A DNA stretch of 64,000 nucleotides from Paracoccus denitrificans (GCF_900100045.1 NZ_FNEA01000011.1:1-64000); one strand, 5' to 3'. Positions 1 to 10,467 are shown, counted from the first letter of the stretch. Translations and numbers: made by a program. The notes: a model not told the origin generated them from the sequence alone.

Positions 1-619
1 CCGTGACCTTGCCGACCAGCCGGATCTCGTCCGAGCCCTCGCCGCCGTTATAGACGTCATGGCCGAAATTGGTGCCGCCGATATAGAAGTAGTCGTTGCC
101 GCTGCCGCCGTTCAGCGTGTCGTTGCCGGACCCGCCGATCAGCGTATCGTTGCCCGCACCGCCGTTCAGCACGTCGTTGCCAGCACCGCCATCGACATTG
201 TCGTTGCCGGCATAGCCGGTGAAGGTATCGTTGCCGTCGAACATGTAGATGCGGCTATAGCCCGACACATAGGTCATGCCGCTGATGTCGAACACGTCGT
301 TGCCGCCGGTGCCCTCGACGCCGTAGCCATAGAAGTTCAGCGTCTCGGTGCTGATCACGTTGGCACTGGTCAGCGACAGGTTCGAGACCTTCAGGGTGCC
401 GTTCAGCCGGATCTGATCCGCCCCGTCCCCGCCATCATAGATATCGTGGCCGATATCCGTGCCGCCGATCAGGAAGGTGTCGTCGCCCGATCCGCCATGC
501 ATCGTGTCATTGCCGCTGCCGCCGGTGATCGTGTCGTTTCCGCCCAGCCCGTTGATCAAATCCGCATTGGCGGTGCCCAGCAGGGTTTCTGAATTGTCCG
601 TTCCGGTAATCGTCGCCAT
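1..619 (-). CDS. RTX-type calcium-binding repeat protein, N-terminal part (cut by window edge)
   Basis: Reading the minus strand from the ATG at 619 gives an open frame of 206 codons that runs off the window. The product is full of glycine/aspartate nonapeptides of the GGxGxDxΦx type (for example GGSGNDT, GGAGNDV, GGEGSDE). These are RTX repeats, which bind Ca2+ and fold as a parallel beta-roll outside the cell. There is no N-terminal signal peptide, as expected for type I secretion with a C-terminal signal, but the C-terminus is not visible. Repeats start within the first 10 residues, so no enzymatic domain precedes them. The substrate or role is unknown; it could be a surface or matrix protein, a protease or a haemolysin-like protein. 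The gene is divergent from sucC. Confidence 0.85.
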   Translation of the reverse strand, partial: MATITGTDNSETLLGTANADLINGLGGNDTITGGSGNDTMHGGSGDDTFLIGGTDIGHDIYDGGDGADQIRLNGTLKVSNLSLTSANVISTETLNFYGYGVEGTGGNDVFDISGMTYVSGYSRIYMFDGNDTFTGYAGNDNVDGGAGNDVLNGGAGNDTLIGGSGNDTLNGGSGNDYFYIGGTNFGHDVYNGGEGSDEIRLVGKVT

Positions 620-803
620 GAACCGTCTCTCGCGTAAATTGATAGAGATATGTGCGCCGAATAGCGCCGATCCCGCGGCCGATGTCAAAAGAAATTGGCG
701 CGCCCGGCCCGTCTGGGCCATACCCCGCCGCCCGGCCCGGAGAATCGCGCCGGATCAGGCCCGGAACCGGGGTTTTCGAGGCGCGGAAGGATGCCTCGAC
801 GAC

Positions 804-840
804 TTTTGTGATCGCAGCGCCGAAGGCTGTGATCACAAAA
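804..840. promoter_or_regulatory. Near-perfect 15-bp inverted repeat upstream of sucC (candidate operator)
   Basis: In the 324-base gap between the RTX gene and sucC, the arms TTTTGTGATCGCAGC (804-818) and GCTGTGATCACAAAA (826-840) are complementary at 14 of 15 positions, with a 7-base centre. The right arm itself contains the palindrome TGTGATCACA (828-837). The T-run lies before the stem on both strands, the opposite of an intrinsic terminator, so a protein-binding site is more likely. The regulator is not known. The rest of the gap has no convincing gene. GGGGAAG just before the ATG at 944 serves as the sucC ribosome-binding site. Confidence 0.55.
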
Positions 841-943
841 GCGGGAAACCATGCGATTTTATGCAACTGCCCAAGCATAGTGCTTTGGGGGCGGCGCGGA
901 GTGTGGCACAAGCCCCGCCAACCGACAACTGCGGGGAAGAACC

Positions 944-2137
944 ATGAACATCCATGAATACCAGGCCAAGGCGCTGCTGCGCCAATACGGCGCGCCGGTC
1001 TCCGACGGGCGGGTGGTGATGAAGGCGGACGAAGCCAAGGCGGCGGCGGGGGAACTCGACGGGCCGCTCTGGGTCGTCAAGGCGCAGATCCATGCCGGCG
1101 GCCGTGGCAAGGGTCACTTCAAGGAAAAGGAAGCCGGTGAAAAGGGCGGCGTCCGCCTGGCAAAATCGGTCGAAGAGGCCGAGGAACTGGCCCGCCAGAT
1201 GCTGGGCCGCACCCTGGTCACCCACCAGACGGGCGAGACCGGCAAGCAGGTCAACCGCATCTATATCGAGGACGGCTCGGACATCGAGCGCGAGCTTTAC
1301 CTGGCGCTGCTGGTCGACCGCGGCACCTCGCGCGTCAGCTTCGTCGCCTCGACCGAAGGCGGCATGGACATCGAGGAAGTCGCCGCCTCGACCCCGGAAA
1401 AGATCGTCAGCTTCAGCGTCGATCCGGCCTCGGGGCTTTCGGATTTCCACGGCCGCCGCGTGGCCTTCGCCCTGGGTCTTTCGGGCGCGCAGGTCAAGCA
1501 ATGCGTGGCGCTGGTCAAGAACCTGTATCGCATGTTCATCGAAAAGGACATGGAGATGCTGGAGATCAACCCGCTGATCGTGATGAAGGACGGCAACCTC
1601 AAGGCGCTGGACGCGAAGATGGGCTTCGACAACAACGCCCTGTATCGCCAGCCCGACATCCTGGCGCTGCGTGACGAGACCGAGGAAGATCCGAAGGAAC
1701 TGGCGGCGTCCAAGTTCGACCTGAACTACATCGCGCTGGACGGCGAGATCGGTTGCATGGTGAACGGCGCCGGCCTGGCCATGGCCACCATGGACATCAT
1801 CAAGCTGTTCGGGGCGGAACCCGCGAACTTCCTTGACGTGGGCGGCGGCGCCACCAAGGAAAAGGTGACCGAGGCGTTCAAGATCATCACCTCGGACCCG
1901 AACGTGAAGGGTATCCTGGTCAACATCTTCGGCGGCATCATGCGCTGCGACATCATCGCGGAAGGCATCATCGCCGCCGTGAAGGAAGTCGGGCTGCAAG
2001 TCCCGCTGGTCGTGCGTCTTGAGGGCACCAACGTCGAGCTGGGCAAGCAGATCATCGGCGAGTCCGGCCTGAACGTGATCGCGGCCGACGACCTGTCGGA
2101 TGCGGCGCAGAAGATCGTGAAAGCGGTGAAAGGATAA
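944..2137 (+). CDS. sucC: Succinate-CoA ligase (ADP/GDP-forming), beta subunit
   Basis: This 397-residue protein has the family's usual length and begins [16 protein letters not shown], the typical SucC start of the ATP-grasp domain. The C-terminal half has the ligase-CoA domain with the [15 protein letters not shown] and [10 protein letters not shown] motifs. With SucD it interconverts succinyl-CoA and succinate with substrate-level phosphorylation in the cytoplasmic TCA cycle. A GGGGAAG ribosome-binding site precedes the ATG. It is the first gene of a cluster that continues, 4 bases downstream, into sucD and then sucA and sucB, so the operon feeds 2-oxoglutarate through succinyl-CoA to succinate. 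The inverted repeat at 804-840 lies in its promoter region. Confidence 0.97.
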   Translation: MNIHEYQAKALLRQYGAPVSDGRVVMKADEAKAAAGELDGPLWVVKAQIHAGGRGKGHFKEKEAGEKGGVRLAKSVEEAEELARQMLGRTLVTHQTGETGKQVNRIYIEDGSDIERELYLALLVDRGTSRVSFVASTEGGMDIEEVAASTPEKIVSFSVDPASGLSDFHGRRVAFALGLSGAQVKQCVALVKNLYRMFIEKDMEMLEINPLIVMKDGNLKALDAKMGFDNNALYRQPDILALRDETEEDPKELAASKFDLNYIALDGEIGCMVNGAGLAMATMDIIKLFGAEPANFLDVGGGATKEKVTEAFKIITSDPNVKGILVNIFGGIMRCDIIAEGIIAAVKEVGLQVPLVVRLEGTNVELGKQIIGESGLNVIAADDLSDAAQKIVKAVKG

Positions 2138-2141
2138 GAAG

Positions 2142-3026
2142 ATGGCCGTTCTCGTCAACAAAGACACCAAAGTCATCTGCCAGGGGATCACCGGGTCTCA
2201 GGGCACCTTCCACACCGAACAGGCGATCGCTTACGGCACGCAGATGGTCGGCGGCGTGACGCCCGGCAAGGGCGGCACCGAGCATCTGGGCCTGCCCGTG
2301 TTCAACAGCGTCCACGAGGCCGTGGCGAAAACCGGCGCCAATGCGACCGCGATCTATGTCCCGCCGCCCTTCGCGGCCGATTCGATCCTGGAAGCCATCG
2401 ACGCCGAAATCCCGCTGATCGTCGCCATCACCGAGGGTATCCCGGTCCTCGACATGATGAAGGTCAAGCGCGCGCTGGAAGGCAGCAAGTCGCTGCTGAT
2501 CGGCCCGAACTGCCCCGGCATCATGACGCCCGACGAATGCAAGATCGGCATCATGCCGGGCAGCATCTTCAAGCGCGGCTCGGTCGGCGTCGTCTCGCGC
2601 TCGGGCACCCTGACCTATGAGGCGGTCAAGCAGACCTCGGACGTGGGCCTTGGCCAGTCCTCGGCCGTCGGCATCGGCGGCGACCCGATCAAGGGCATGG
2701 AGCATATCGACGTGCTGCGCATGTTCCTGGACGACCCCGAGACCGAATCGATCATCATGATCGGCGAGATCGGCGGTTCGGCCGAGGAAGAGGCCGCCGA
2801 GTTCCTGGCCGAGCAGAAGCGCAAGGGCAAGTGGAAGCCGACCGCCGGCTTCATCGCCGGGCGCACTGCGCCGAAGGGCCGCCGCATGGGCCATGCCGGC
2901 GCCATCGTCTCGGGCGGCAAGGGTGACGCGGAATCGAAGATCGAGGCCATGAAATCGGCCGGGATCGTCGTCGCCGACAGCCCCGCGGGCTTGGGCGAGG
3001 CCGTGCTGAAGGCTCTGGGCCGGTAA
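2142..3026 (+). CDS. sucD: Succinate-CoA ligase, alpha subunit
   Basis: This 294-residue protein has an N-terminal CoA-binding Rossmann fold ([18 protein letters not shown]) and a C-terminal ligase domain. The conserved histidine that is phosphorylated during catalysis is in [12 protein letters not shown], near residue 250. The [11 protein letters not shown] motif is also family-typical. It pairs with the adjacent SucC. The start is 4 bases after the sucC stop, so translation is probably coupled. Confidence 0.97.
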   Translation: MAVLVNKDTKVICQGITGSQGTFHTEQAIAYGTQMVGGVTPGKGGTEHLGLPVFNSVHEAVAKTGANATAIYVPPPFAADSILEAIDAEIPLIVAITEGIPVLDMMKVKRALEGSKSLLIGPNCPGIMTPDECKIGIMPGSIFKRGSVGVVSRSGTLTYEAVKQTSDVGLGQSSAVGIGGDPIKGMEHIDVLRMFLDDPETESIIMIGEIGGSAEEEAAEFLAEQKRKGKWKPTAGFIAGRTAPKGRRMGHAGAIVSGGKGDAESKIEAMKSAGIVVADSPAGLGEAVLKALGR

Positions 3027-3201
3027 CTTTGCCGCAAGGCTTTTGACTTGGGCGCGGCCCCTGCCTACCTTACTTGGGGCCGCGCCAGACCTTACCAGCA
3101 GGTGCCAGATTGGACCGCCGTCGTCGCCAGATCGTCGCCAGAACCGCCGGGGCAGCGCCTTGCCCGGCTCGCGGCCCTGCCCTGCCAAGGCGAGGTGCGG
3201 C

Positions 3202-3681
3202 ATGACCATGCAGCCCCCGCCGCCCGTGCAATGTCCCGCCGCGCCCATGGCGGCACAGGACCGGGCGCCCTGCATCCCGACCCATAACCGCGGCAGGCCG
3301 CTTGGCGGTCGCGCGCGCATCGCGCCGGCCTCGGCCGAGCGGCCGGCCTTGCCCGGCATCGCCCGTTTTCTCCGCCGCCATTCCGGGCGGCAGGGCCGCG
3401 ACCCGGGCCACCATGCGCCGCACTGTCGGCCGATGGTGCCTGCCGAACCACCCAAGGACATCGCCCAAGGCCGTCGGGATTTGCCGCAATCGCGCGGCGC
3501 CCAGATGGCCGGGCGCACCCTGCCCGCCCTGCCGCGCCAGTCGCGCGCGGGGCTGTCGGCATGGTATCAGGACATTCAGACCAGGCTCATGACCGGGCGC
3601 GTCCCCGGCGTGGCCAGAACGATACGACCGCCCCAGATCAAGGCGCGAACGGACAAGGATTCCCCGGAGGCAAGCCAATGA
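3202..3681 (+). CDS. Possible small protein of unknown function in the sucD-sucA gap
   Basis: The 651 bases between sucD and sucA hold an open frame whose best start is ATG at 3202, preceded by GAGGTG. It would encode 159 residues, rich in Pro, Arg and Ala, with no domain I recognise. Two things favour a real gene. Its TGA overlaps the sucA ATG as ATGA (3678-3681), a typical coupling arrangement. Most of its codons end in G or C, as in neighbouring genes. Against it, the composition is unusual, the last 20 codons use rarer codons (AGA, ATA, CGA), and a long frame also exists on the other strand. A further upstream start at 3043 is possible. The 3027-3201 stretch shows nothing else. Confidence 0.35.
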   Translation: MTMQPPPPVQCPAAPMAAQDRAPCIPTHNRGRPLGGRARIAPASAERPALPGIARFLRRHSGRQGRDPGHHAPHCRPMVPAEPPKDIAQGRRDLPQSRGAQMAGRTLPALPRQSRAGLSAWYQDIQTRLMTGRVPGVARTIRPPQIKARTDKDSPEASQ

Positions 3682-6644
3682 ACGATCAATCCCCCAACTC
3701 GGCCTTCCACGATTCAAGCTTCCTGCAAGGCCATAACGCGGCCTATGTCGAGCAGCTTTATGGCCAATGGGCCCAGAACCCCGCGGCGGTCGATCAGGCG
3801 TGGGACGCCTTCTTCCGCAGCCTGGGCGATGACGAGGCCGTGGTCACCCGCGAGGCCAAGGGCGCAAGCTGGCATCGTGCCGACTGGCCGCCGGTGCCCG
3901 CGGACGACACCACCGCGGCGCTGACCGGCGAATGGCCGATGCTGCCCAAGACCGAGGCCAAGGCTGCACTGGACAAGATCGCCGCCAAGGCCGGCGAAAA
4001 GGGCGTGAACCTGACGGACGATCAGCTCAAGCGCGCCGTGCTGGACAGCGTCCGCGCCATCATGCTGATCCGCGCCTTCCGCATCCGCGGCCACCTGCAT
4101 GCCGACCTGGACCCGCTGGGCATGCGCGAGATCCCCGACCACGGCGAGCTGGACCCCAAGACCTATGGCTTCTCCGAGGCCGATCTGGACCGGCCGATCT
4201 TCATCGACAACGTGCTTGGCCTGCAGATCGCCACGATCCGCCAGATCGTGGACCTGATGAGCCGCACCTATTGCGGCACCTTCGCGCTGCAATTCATGCA
4301 TATCTCGAACCCCGAGGAAGCCGCCTGGCTCAAGGAGCGGATCGAGGGCTACGGCAAGGAGATCGCCTTTACCCGCGAGGGGCGCCGCGCCATCCTGAAC
4401 AAGCTGGTCGAGGCCGAGGGCTTCGAAAAGTTCCTGCATGTCAAATACATGGGCACCAAGCGCTTCGGCCTTGACGGCGGCGAGGCGCTGATCCCGGCGA
4501 TGGAGCAGATCATCAAGCGCGGCGGCGCGCTTGGCGTCAAGGACGTGGTGATCGGCATGCCGCATCGCGGCCGCCTCTCGGTCTTGGCCAACGTCATGGG
4601 CAAGCCCTATCGCGCCATCTTCCACGAATTCCAGGGCGGCAGCTACAAGCCCGACGACGTGGACGGGTCGGGCGACGTGAAATACCACCTCGGCGCCTCG
4701 TCGGACCGCACCTTCGACGACAATACCGTGCACCTGTCCCTGACTGCGAACCCCTCGCACCTCGAGGCCGTGAACCCGGTGGTGCTGGGCAAGGTCCGCG
4801 CCAAGCAGGACCAGCTTTCCGACCACACCCACCGCACGGCAGTGCTGCCGATCCTGCTGCATGGCGACGCGGCCTTTGCCGGCCAGGGGATCGTGGCGGA
4901 ATGCTTCCAGCTTTCCGGCATCAAGGGTCACCGCACCGGCGGCTGCATCCATATCGTGGTGAACAACCAGATCGGCTTTACCACCGCGCCGCATTTCAGC
5001 CGCACCTCGCCCTATCCGACCGACATCGCGCTGATGGTCGAGGCGCCGATCTTCCACGTCAACGGCGACGACCCCGAGGCGGTGGTGCACGCCGCCCGCG
5101 TCGCGACCGAGTTCCGGCAAAAGTTCCACAAGGACGTGGTCATCGACATCTTCTGCTATCGCCGCTTCGGTCACAACGAAGGCGACGAGCCGATGTTCAC
5201 CAACCCGGCGATGTACAAGGCGATCAAGGGCCACAAGACCACGCTGCAACGCTATACCGAGCGGCTGGTCGCCGACGGGCTGGTCCCCGAGGGCGAGATC
5301 GAGGAGATGAAGGCCGCCTTCCAGTCGCACCTGAACGAAGAGTTCGAGGTCGGCAAAAACTTCAAGCCGAACAAGGCCGACTGGCTGGACGGCAAGTGGT
5401 CGGGGATCGAGGCCGAGCATGCCGAGGAAAACCTGGGCCAGACCGGCATCGCGCCCGAGACCATGGCCGAGATCGGCAGCGCGCTGACCCGGGTGCCCGA
5501 AGGCTTCGACCTGCACAGGACCGTGGGCCGGCTGCTGGAATCCAAGAAGCAGATGTTCGAGACCGGCAAGGGCTTCGACTGGGCGACGGGCGAGGCGCTG
5601 GCCTTCGGCTCGCTGCTGGTCGAGGGTCATCCGGTGCGGCTGGCCGGCCAGGATTCGACCCGCGGCACCTTCTCGCAGCGCCATTCCGCCTTTGTCGATC
5701 AGGCCACCGAGGAACGCTGCTACCCGCTGAACCACATCCGCGGCGGGCAGGCGCGCTACGAAGTCATCGACTCGATGCTGTCGGAATATGCGGTTCTGGG
5801 CTTCGAATACGGCTATTCGCTGGCCGAGCCGAACAGCCTGGTCATGTGGGAAGCCCAGTTCGGCGATTTCGCCAACGGCGCCCAGATCATGTTCGACCAG
5901 TTCATCACCTCGGGCGAAAAGAAATGGCTGCGCATGTCCGGCCTCGTCATGCTGATGCCGCACGGTTACGAGGGCCAGGGCCCGGAGCACAGCTCGGCCC
6001 GGCTGGAACGCTGGCTACAGATGTGCGCCGAGGACAACTGGATCGTGGCGAACTGCACCACGCCGGCGAACTATTTCCACATCCTGCGCCGGCAGCTCAA
6101 GCGACCCTTCCGCAAGCCGCTGGTGCTGATGACGCCGAAATCGCTGCTGCGCCACCCGCTGGCCGTGTCCACGGCGGACGAGTTCCTGACCGGCTCGACC
6201 TTCAACCGGGTGCTGGTGGACGATGCCGACCGCGGCAAGTCCGAGTTCAAGCTGGCCCCGGACGACAAGATCCGCCGCGTGGTGATCTGCTCGGGCAAGG
6301 TCTATTACGACCTCGCGCAGGCCCGCGACGCGGCCGGCGCCGAGGATGTCTATATCCTGCGGCTGGAGCAATTCTATCCCTTCCCGGCCCAGACCATGTC
6401 CAAGGAGCTGGAACGCTTCAAGGACGCCGAGATCGTCTGGTGCCAGGAGGAACCCAAGAATCAGGGCGGCTGGACCTTCGTCGAGCCCAATATCGAATGG
6501 GTTCTGTCGCGCATCGGCGCCAAGCATGGCCGGCCGCGCTATGTCGGACGCCATGCGGCGGCCTCGCCGGCCACCGGGCTTGCCTCGCGCCACAAGGCCG
6601 AGCAAGAGGCCCTGGTCCACGAAGCGATCACCATCGGGGCCTGA
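3678..6644 (+). CDS. sucA: 2-oxoglutarate dehydrogenase E1 component (thiamine diphosphate-dependent)
   Basis: The protein is 988 residues, as usual for E1o. It begins with the conserved N-terminal segment ([19 protein letters not shown]) that docks E2/E3. It carries the ThDP/Mg2+ region motifs [27 protein letters not shown] and NNQIGFTT, then the transketolase-like pyrimidine-binding domain ([27 protein letters not shown]). It decarboxylates 2-oxoglutarate and transfers the succinyl group to lipoyl-E2. The start at 3678 is chosen because CCGGAGG lies 7 bases upstream and the homologous N-terminus begins there. An in-frame extension to 3561 is rejected. The stop is followed after 1 base by sucB. 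Confidence 0.97.
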   Translation: MNDQSPNSAFHDSSFLQGHNAAYVEQLYGQWAQNPAAVDQAWDAFFRSLGDDEAVVTREAKGASWHRADWPPVPADDTTAALTGEWPMLPKTEAKAALDKIAAKAGEKGVNLTDDQLKRAVLDSVRAIMLIRAFRIRGHLHADLDPLGMREIPDHGELDPKTYGFSEADLDRPIFIDNVLGLQIATIRQIVDLMSRTYCGTFALQFMHISNPEEAAWLKERIEGYGKEIAFTREGRRAILNKLVEAEGFEKFLHVKYMGTKRFGLDGGEALIPAMEQIIKRGGALGVKDVVIGMPHRGRLSVLANVMGKPYRAIFHEFQGGSYKPDDVDGSGDVKYHLGASSDRTFDDNTVHLSLTANPSHLEAVNPVVLGKVRAKQDQLSDHTHRTAVLPILLHGDAAFAGQGIVAECFQLSGIKGHRTGGCIHIVVNNQIGFTTAPHFSRTSPYPTDIALMVEAPIFHVNGDDPEAVVHAARVATEFRQKFHKDVVIDIFCYRRFGHNEGDEPMFTNPAMYKAIKGHKTTLQRYTERLVADGLVPEGEIEEMKAAFQSHLNEEFEVGKNFKPNKADWLDGKWSGIEAEHAEENLGQTGIAPETMAEIGSALTRVPEGFDLHRTVGRLLESKKQMFETGKGFDWATGEALAFGSLLVEGHPVRLAGQDSTRGTFSQRHSAFVDQATEERCYPLNHIRGGQARYEVIDSMLSEYAVLGFEYGYSLAEPNSLVMWEAQFGDFANGAQIMFDQFITSGEKKWLRMSGLVMLMPHGYEGQGPEHSSARLERWLQMCAEDNWIVANCTTPANYFHILRRQLKRPFRKPLVLMTPKSLLRHPLAVSTADEFLTGSTFNRVLVDDADRGKSEFKLAPDDKIRRVVICSGKVYYDLAQARDAAGAEDVYILRLEQFYPFPAQTMSKELERFKDAEIVWCQEEPKNQGGWTFVEPNIEWVLSRIGAKHGRPRYVGRHAAASPATGLASRHKAEQEALVHEAITIGA

Positions 6645-6645
6645 C

Positions 6646-8178
6646 ATGGCAGTGGAACTACGCGTCCCCACGCTTGGGGAATCGGTATCCGAGGCGACGG
6701 TGGCCACCTGGTTCAAGAAGCCGGGCGACCGCGTCGCCGTGGATGAAATGCTGTGCGAGCTGGAAACCGACAAGGTGACGGTCGAGGTGCCCTCGCCCGT
6801 CGCCGGCAAGCTGGCCGAGATCGTCGCGCCCGAAGGCGCGGTGGTCGCACCCAACGCGCTGCTCGCACAGATCATGGAACAGGGCGATGCCGGCCCGGAA
6901 GAAATGTTGCCCAAGGCTGATGCGGGCACGAAGGCTCAGGAAGGACAGAGGAATATGAGCGGAAAATCCGTCGATGTGATGGTGCCCACCCTGGGCGAAA
7001 GCGTGACCGAAGCCACGGTGGCGACCTGGTTCAAGAAGGTCGGCGACAGCGTCGCGCAGGACGAGATGCTGTGCGAACTGGAGACCGACAAGGTCTCGGT
7101 CGAGGTTCCCGCCCCCGCCGCGGGCGTGCTGGCCGAGATCCTCGCCCCCGAGGGCGCAACGGTCGATGCCAGCGCCAAGCTGGCCATCATCACCGAGGGT
7201 GCAGCCGGTGTCGCCAAGGCCGAGGCCCCTGCGGCCGCCGTGCAATCGCCCGGCGCCGGCCCGGAAACGCCCGCGCCGCGCAAGGATGTCGAGGACGCGC
7301 CCTCGGCCAAGAAGGCCATGGCCGAGGCCGGCGTCAGCCGCGACGCGGTCACCGGCACCGGCCGCGACGGCCGGGTGATGAAAGAGGACGTGGCCCGCGC
7401 GGCATCCGCGCCGCAGGCCGCCTCGCCCGCCCCTGCTCCGGCCCAGGCCCCGCGCGCGCCGAGTTCCGCCGACGACGCCGCCCGCGAGGAACGCGTCAAG
7501 ATGACCCGCCTGCGCGCCACCATCGCCCGCCGGCTCAAGGACGCGCAGAACACCGCCGCGATGCTGACCACCTATAACGAGGTGGACATGAAGGGCATCA
7601 TGGACCTGCGCAACACCTACAAGGACCAGTTCGAGAAGAAGCACAAGGTCAAGCTGGGCTTCATGTCCTTCTTCGTGAAGGCCTGCTGCCACGCCCTGAA
7701 GGAAGTGCCCGAGGTCAATGCCGAGATCGACGGCGGCGACGTGGTCTACAAGAACTTCGTCCACATGGGCGTGGCGGTCGGTACGCCGAACGGCCTGGTG
7801 GTGCCCGTCGTGCGCGACGCCGACCAGAAGAGCTTCGCCCGGATCGAGAAGGAAATCGCCGAACTGGGCACCCGCGCCCGCGACGGCAAGCTGACCATGG
7901 CGGAAATGCAGGGCGGCACCTTCACCATCTCGAACGGCGGCGTCTACGGCTCGCTGATGTCCTCGCCGATCCTGAACCCGCCGCAATCGGGCATCCTGGG
8001 CATGCACAAGATCCAGGACCGCCCGGTCGTCGTGGACGGCCAGATCGTCATCCGGCCGATGATGTATCTGGCGCTGAGCTACGACCACCGCATCGTGGAC
8101 GGCAAGGGCGCCGTCACCTTCCTGGTGCGCGTCAAGGAGGCGCTGGAGGATCCGCGCCGCCTGCTGATGGATCTCTGA
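6646..8178 (+). CDS. sucB: 2-oxoglutarate dehydrogenase E2 (dihydrolipoyl succinyltransferase) with two lipoyl domains
   Basis: The 510-residue protein has two tandem lipoyl domains, residues 1-78 (lipoyl Lys43 in ETDKVTV) and about 107-184 (Lys149 in ETDKVSV). An E3/E1-binding peripheral domain (about 215-255) and the catalytic core follow, with the active-site SYDHRIVDG near the C-terminus. Many SucB proteins are close to 400 residues with a single lipoyl domain. Met104 is preceded by AAGGA with 9-base spacing, so an internal start at 6955 could make a 407-residue one-lipoyl form. The two lipoyl domains are very similar, suggesting tandem duplication. It is the core of the complex formed with SucA and Lpd. 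Confidence 0.96.
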   Translation: MAVELRVPTLGESVSEATVATWFKKPGDRVAVDEMLCELETDKVTVEVPSPVAGKLAEIVAPEGAVVAPNALLAQIMEQGDAGPEEMLPKADAGTKAQEGQRNMSGKSVDVMVPTLGESVTEATVATWFKKVGDSVAQDEMLCELETDKVSVEVPAPAAGVLAEILAPEGATVDASAKLAIITEGAAGVAKAEAPAAAVQSPGAGPETPAPRKDVEDAPSAKKAMAEAGVSRDAVTGTGRDGRVMKEDVARAASAPQAASPAPAPAQAPRAPSSADDAAREERVKMTRLRATIARRLKDAQNTAAMLTTYNEVDMKGIMDLRNTYKDQFEKKHKVKLGFMSFFVKACCHALKEVPEVNAEIDGGDVVYKNFVHMGVAVGTPNGLVVPVVRDADQKSFARIEKEIAELGTRARDGKLTMAEMQGGTFTISNGGVYGSLMSSPILNPPQSGILGMHKIQDRPVVVDGQIVIRPMMYLALSYDHRIVDGKGAVTFLVRVKEALEDPRRLLMDL

Positions 8179-8188
8179 TCCCTGCCTT

Positions 8189-8213
8189 CCGGGGGCGGCA
8201 GGCCCGCCCCCGG
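8189..8213 (+). promoter_or_regulatory. Intercistronic hairpin after sucB
   Basis: CCGGGGGCG (8189-8197) pairs perfectly with CGCCCCCGG (8205-8213) around a 7-base loop. No U-tract follows, so it is probably an mRNA 3'-end stabiliser or partial attenuator rather than a full intrinsic terminator. It could lower expression of the three downstream genes relative to sucCDAB. Confidence 0.5.
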
Positions 8214-8320
8214 ATCGCAAGGCGCCGCGCAACTCTTTCCGGCCCGTTTCCGTTGACCCGCACGGGACCGCCTTGCCGCTCATCCCGACGGGAAGCCGGG
8301 CCGAAACAGAGGAGTCTCCC

Positions 8321-8578
8321 ATGACGCAGATGATCGCCCATTACAGCATTGCCGACTATGCCCGCTTCCGCACCGCCTTCGACGCTGATGCCGAGGATCG
8401 CGGCAATAACGGCCTGTCGCTTCTGCAATTGTGGCGCGAGAACGACCAGAGCGCCTGGGCGCTGTTCCAGGTCGGGGACGCCGCTGTCGCGAGGGCCTAT
8501 CTGGAGGGCGCGGCGGGCGTCTTCAACAGCCAGGCCGGCGTCTCGGCCACCGCCTTCCACTTCGTCGAGACCGCCTGA
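8321..8578 (+). CDS. Conserved-looking small protein of unknown function
   Basis: The 85-residue protein starts at the ATG at 8321, just after a strong AGAGGAG ribosome-binding site. It has no signal peptide or membrane segment. The pattern (MIAHYSIADYARFRTAFD, then an AWALFQVGD strand and a VARAYLEG helix) resembles small dimeric alpha/beta-barrel (ABM/DUF1330-like) proteins, but that is a fold guess only. It lies between sucB and lpd, and its TGA overlaps the ATG of the next gene as TGATG. A link to 2-oxoglutarate dehydrogenase is suggested only by position. Confidence 0.75.
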   Translation: MTQMIAHYSIADYARFRTAFDADAEDRGNNGLSLLQLWRENDQSAWALFQVGDAAVARAYLEGAAGVFNSQAGVSATAFHFVETA

Positions 8579-8970
8579 TGGCCGCCGAGACGACCGCACT
8601 GGCGTTGGCCGCCCTGCTGCAAGCCGTGCAGATCGGCCTCGCCGCCGCCTTGATGAACCGCGACGTCGGCGCAAACTGGAACGCAAGCCCGCGCGATCGC
8701 CAGCCGGAATTCTCGGCCCTGACCGGCCGGCTGCGCCGCGCCGTGGATAACCATTTCGAGGGGCTGATCCTGTTCACCATCGCCGTCGTGCTGGTGGTGC
8801 TTTCGGATGCCGGCTCGCCCCTGACCGTGCTTTGCTCCTGGAGCTATCTGCTGGCGCGGCTGCTCTACGTTCCCGCCTATGCCTATGGCTGGTCGCCCTG
8901 GCGCTCGGTCATCTGGGGGGTAGGCTTCATCGCCACGCTGGTGATGATCCTGACCACGTTATTCACCTGA
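8578..8970 (+). CDS. MAPEG-like integral membrane protein
   Basis: The 130-residue protein has about four predicted membrane segments: residues 5-25, 60-80, 85-105 and 108-128. The loop ANWNASPRDRQPEFSALTGRLRRAVDNHFEGLILF matches the bacterial MAPEG pattern, with an asparagine/arginine-rich loop followed by RA.NHFE. MAPEG proteins include membrane glutathione transferases, but the bacterial short forms are mostly uncharacterised. The start overlaps the previous stop (TGATG), so it is translationally coupled. It is the second small gene inserted before lpd. Confidence 0.8.
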   Translation: MAAETTALALAALLQAVQIGLAAALMNRDVGANWNASPRDRQPEFSALTGRLRRAVDNHFEGLILFTIAVVLVVLSDAGSPLTVLCSWSYLLARLLYVPAYAYGWSPWRSVIWGVGFIATLVMILTTLFT

Positions 8971-9020
8971 ATCGAACGGGCGGCACCGGAACGGGCGCCG
9001 CGAACTGCAAGGAGACCTGA

Positions 9021-10415
9021 ATGTCCACCTATGACCTGATCGTGATCGGCGCCGGTCCCGGCGGCTATGTCTGTGCGATCCGCGCCGCCCAGCTGGGCCT
9101 GAAGGTCGCCTGCGTCGAGGGACGCGAAACACTGGGCGGAACCTGCCTGAACGTCGGCTGCATCCCCTCCAAGGCGCTGCTGCATGCCAGCCACATGCTG
9201 CACGAAACCCACGAGAACTTTGAAAAGATGGGCCTGATGGGCGCCAAGCCCAAGGTCGATTGGGGCAAGATGCAGGGCTACAAGGCCGAGACGGTCGGCG
9301 GCAACACCAAGGGCATCGAGTTCCTGTTCAAGAAGAACAAGATCGACTGGCTCAAGGGCTGGGCCAGCATCGAGGCGCCCGGCAAGGTCAAGGTCGGCGA
9401 CACCACCCATGAGACGAAGAACATCGTCATCGCCACCGGCTCGGAGCCGGCCAGCCTGAAGGGGGTCGAGGTCGACAACGACGCCGGCATCGTCGTCGAT
9501 TCGACCGGCGCGCTGTCCCTGCCGAAGATCCCCAAGTCGATGGTGGTGATCGGCGCCGGGGTGATCGGGCTGGAGCTGGGCTCGGCCTATGCCCGGCTCG
9601 GCGCCGAGGTGACGGTGGTCGAGTTCCTCGACGCCATCACCCCCGGCATGGACGGCGAGGTGCAAAAGCAGTTCCAGCGGATCCTGGCGAAACAGGGGCT
9701 GAAATTCGTCCTCGGCGCCGCCGTGTCCGGGGTCGAGGTCGAAAAGGGCAAGGCCGAGGTCAAGTACAAGCTGCGCAAGGACGACAGCGAGCATGAGATC
9801 AAGGCCGAATGCGTGCTGGTCGCGACCGGCCGCCGCCCCTATGTCGCGGGGCTGGGGCTCGACAAGGTCGGCGTCGCGCTGACCGACCGCGGCTTCGTCC
9901 AGATCGACGATCATTGGCAGACCAGCGTCAAGGGCATCTATGCCATCGGCGACGCGGTGCCCGGCCCGATGCTGGCCCACAAGGCCGAGGACGAGGGCAT
10001 GGCGGTCGCCGAGGTCATCGCCGGCAAGCATGGCCATGTGAACTACGACGTCATTCCCGGCGTGATCTACACCACACCCGAGGTCGCCTCGGTCGGCCTG
10101 ACCGAAGAGGCCGCAAAGGAAAGCGGCCGCAAGATCAAGGTCGGCAAATTCCCCTTCATGGGCAATGCCCGCGCCAAGGCGCTGTTCCAGGCCGAAGGCT
10201 TCGTCAAGATGATCGCCGATGCCGAGACCGACCGGGTCCTGGGCTGCCACATCATCGGCCCGAACGCCGGCGAGATGATCCACGAGGTCTGCGTGGCGAT
10301 GGAATTCGGTGCCTCGGCCCAGGACATCGCGCTGACCTGCCATGCGCATCCGACCTGCTCGGAGGCGGTGCGCGAGGCGGCGCTGGCCTGCGGCGACGGC
10401 GCGATTCACGCCTGA
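9021..10415 (+). CDS. lpd: Dihydrolipoyl dehydrogenase (E3)
   Basis: The 464-residue flavoprotein has the FAD-binding motif [19 protein letters not shown], the redox-active disulfide in [13 protein letters not shown], the NAD-binding [12 protein letters not shown] and the C-terminal dimerisation domain with the HAHPTCSEA catalytic His-Glu region. It reoxidises dihydrolipoyl-E2 and passes electrons to NAD+. Its place after sucAB suggests it is the E3 of the 2-oxoglutarate dehydrogenase complex, though it may serve other complexes too. AAGGAG lies 7 bases before the ATG. Confidence 0.96.
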   Translation: MSTYDLIVIGAGPGGYVCAIRAAQLGLKVACVEGRETLGGTCLNVGCIPSKALLHASHMLHETHENFEKMGLMGAKPKVDWGKMQGYKAETVGGNTKGIEFLFKKNKIDWLKGWASIEAPGKVKVGDTTHETKNIVIATGSEPASLKGVEVDNDAGIVVDSTGALSLPKIPKSMVVIGAGVIGLELGSAYARLGAEVTVVEFLDAITPGMDGEVQKQFQRILAKQGLKFVLGAAVSGVEVEKGKAEVKYKLRKDDSEHEIKAECVLVATGRRPYVAGLGLDKVGVALTDRGFVQIDDHWQTSVKGIYAIGDAVPGPMLAHKAEDEGMAVAEVIAGKHGHVNYDVIPGVIYTTPEVASVGLTEEAAKESGRKIKVGKFPFMGNARAKALFQAEGFVKMIADAETDRVLGCHIIGPNAGEMIHEVCVAMEFGASAQDIALTCHAHPTCSEAVREAALACGDGAIHA

Positions 10416-10467
10416 TCGGCGGATCGCCACCGAAACCGCCGCCGCGCTGCGGCGAAAATCCGCCGAT

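Noticed and set aside
804..840. Reading the inverted repeat as a transcription terminator
   Set aside because: The U-runs are on the wrong side of the stem for both strands, so an operator is preferred.
833..2191. A 452-residue open frame opposite sucC
   Set aside because: It is an antisense shadow of sucC, a high-confidence gene; its sequence is low-complexity and unlike a protein family.
3561..3677. N-terminal extension of SucA
   Set aside because: The family starts near Met at 3678, which has CCGGAGG in front; the extension has no homology and overlaps another frame.
3714..5990. A long minus frame opposite sucA
   Set aside because: Antisense shadow; SucA motifs on the + strand are decisive.
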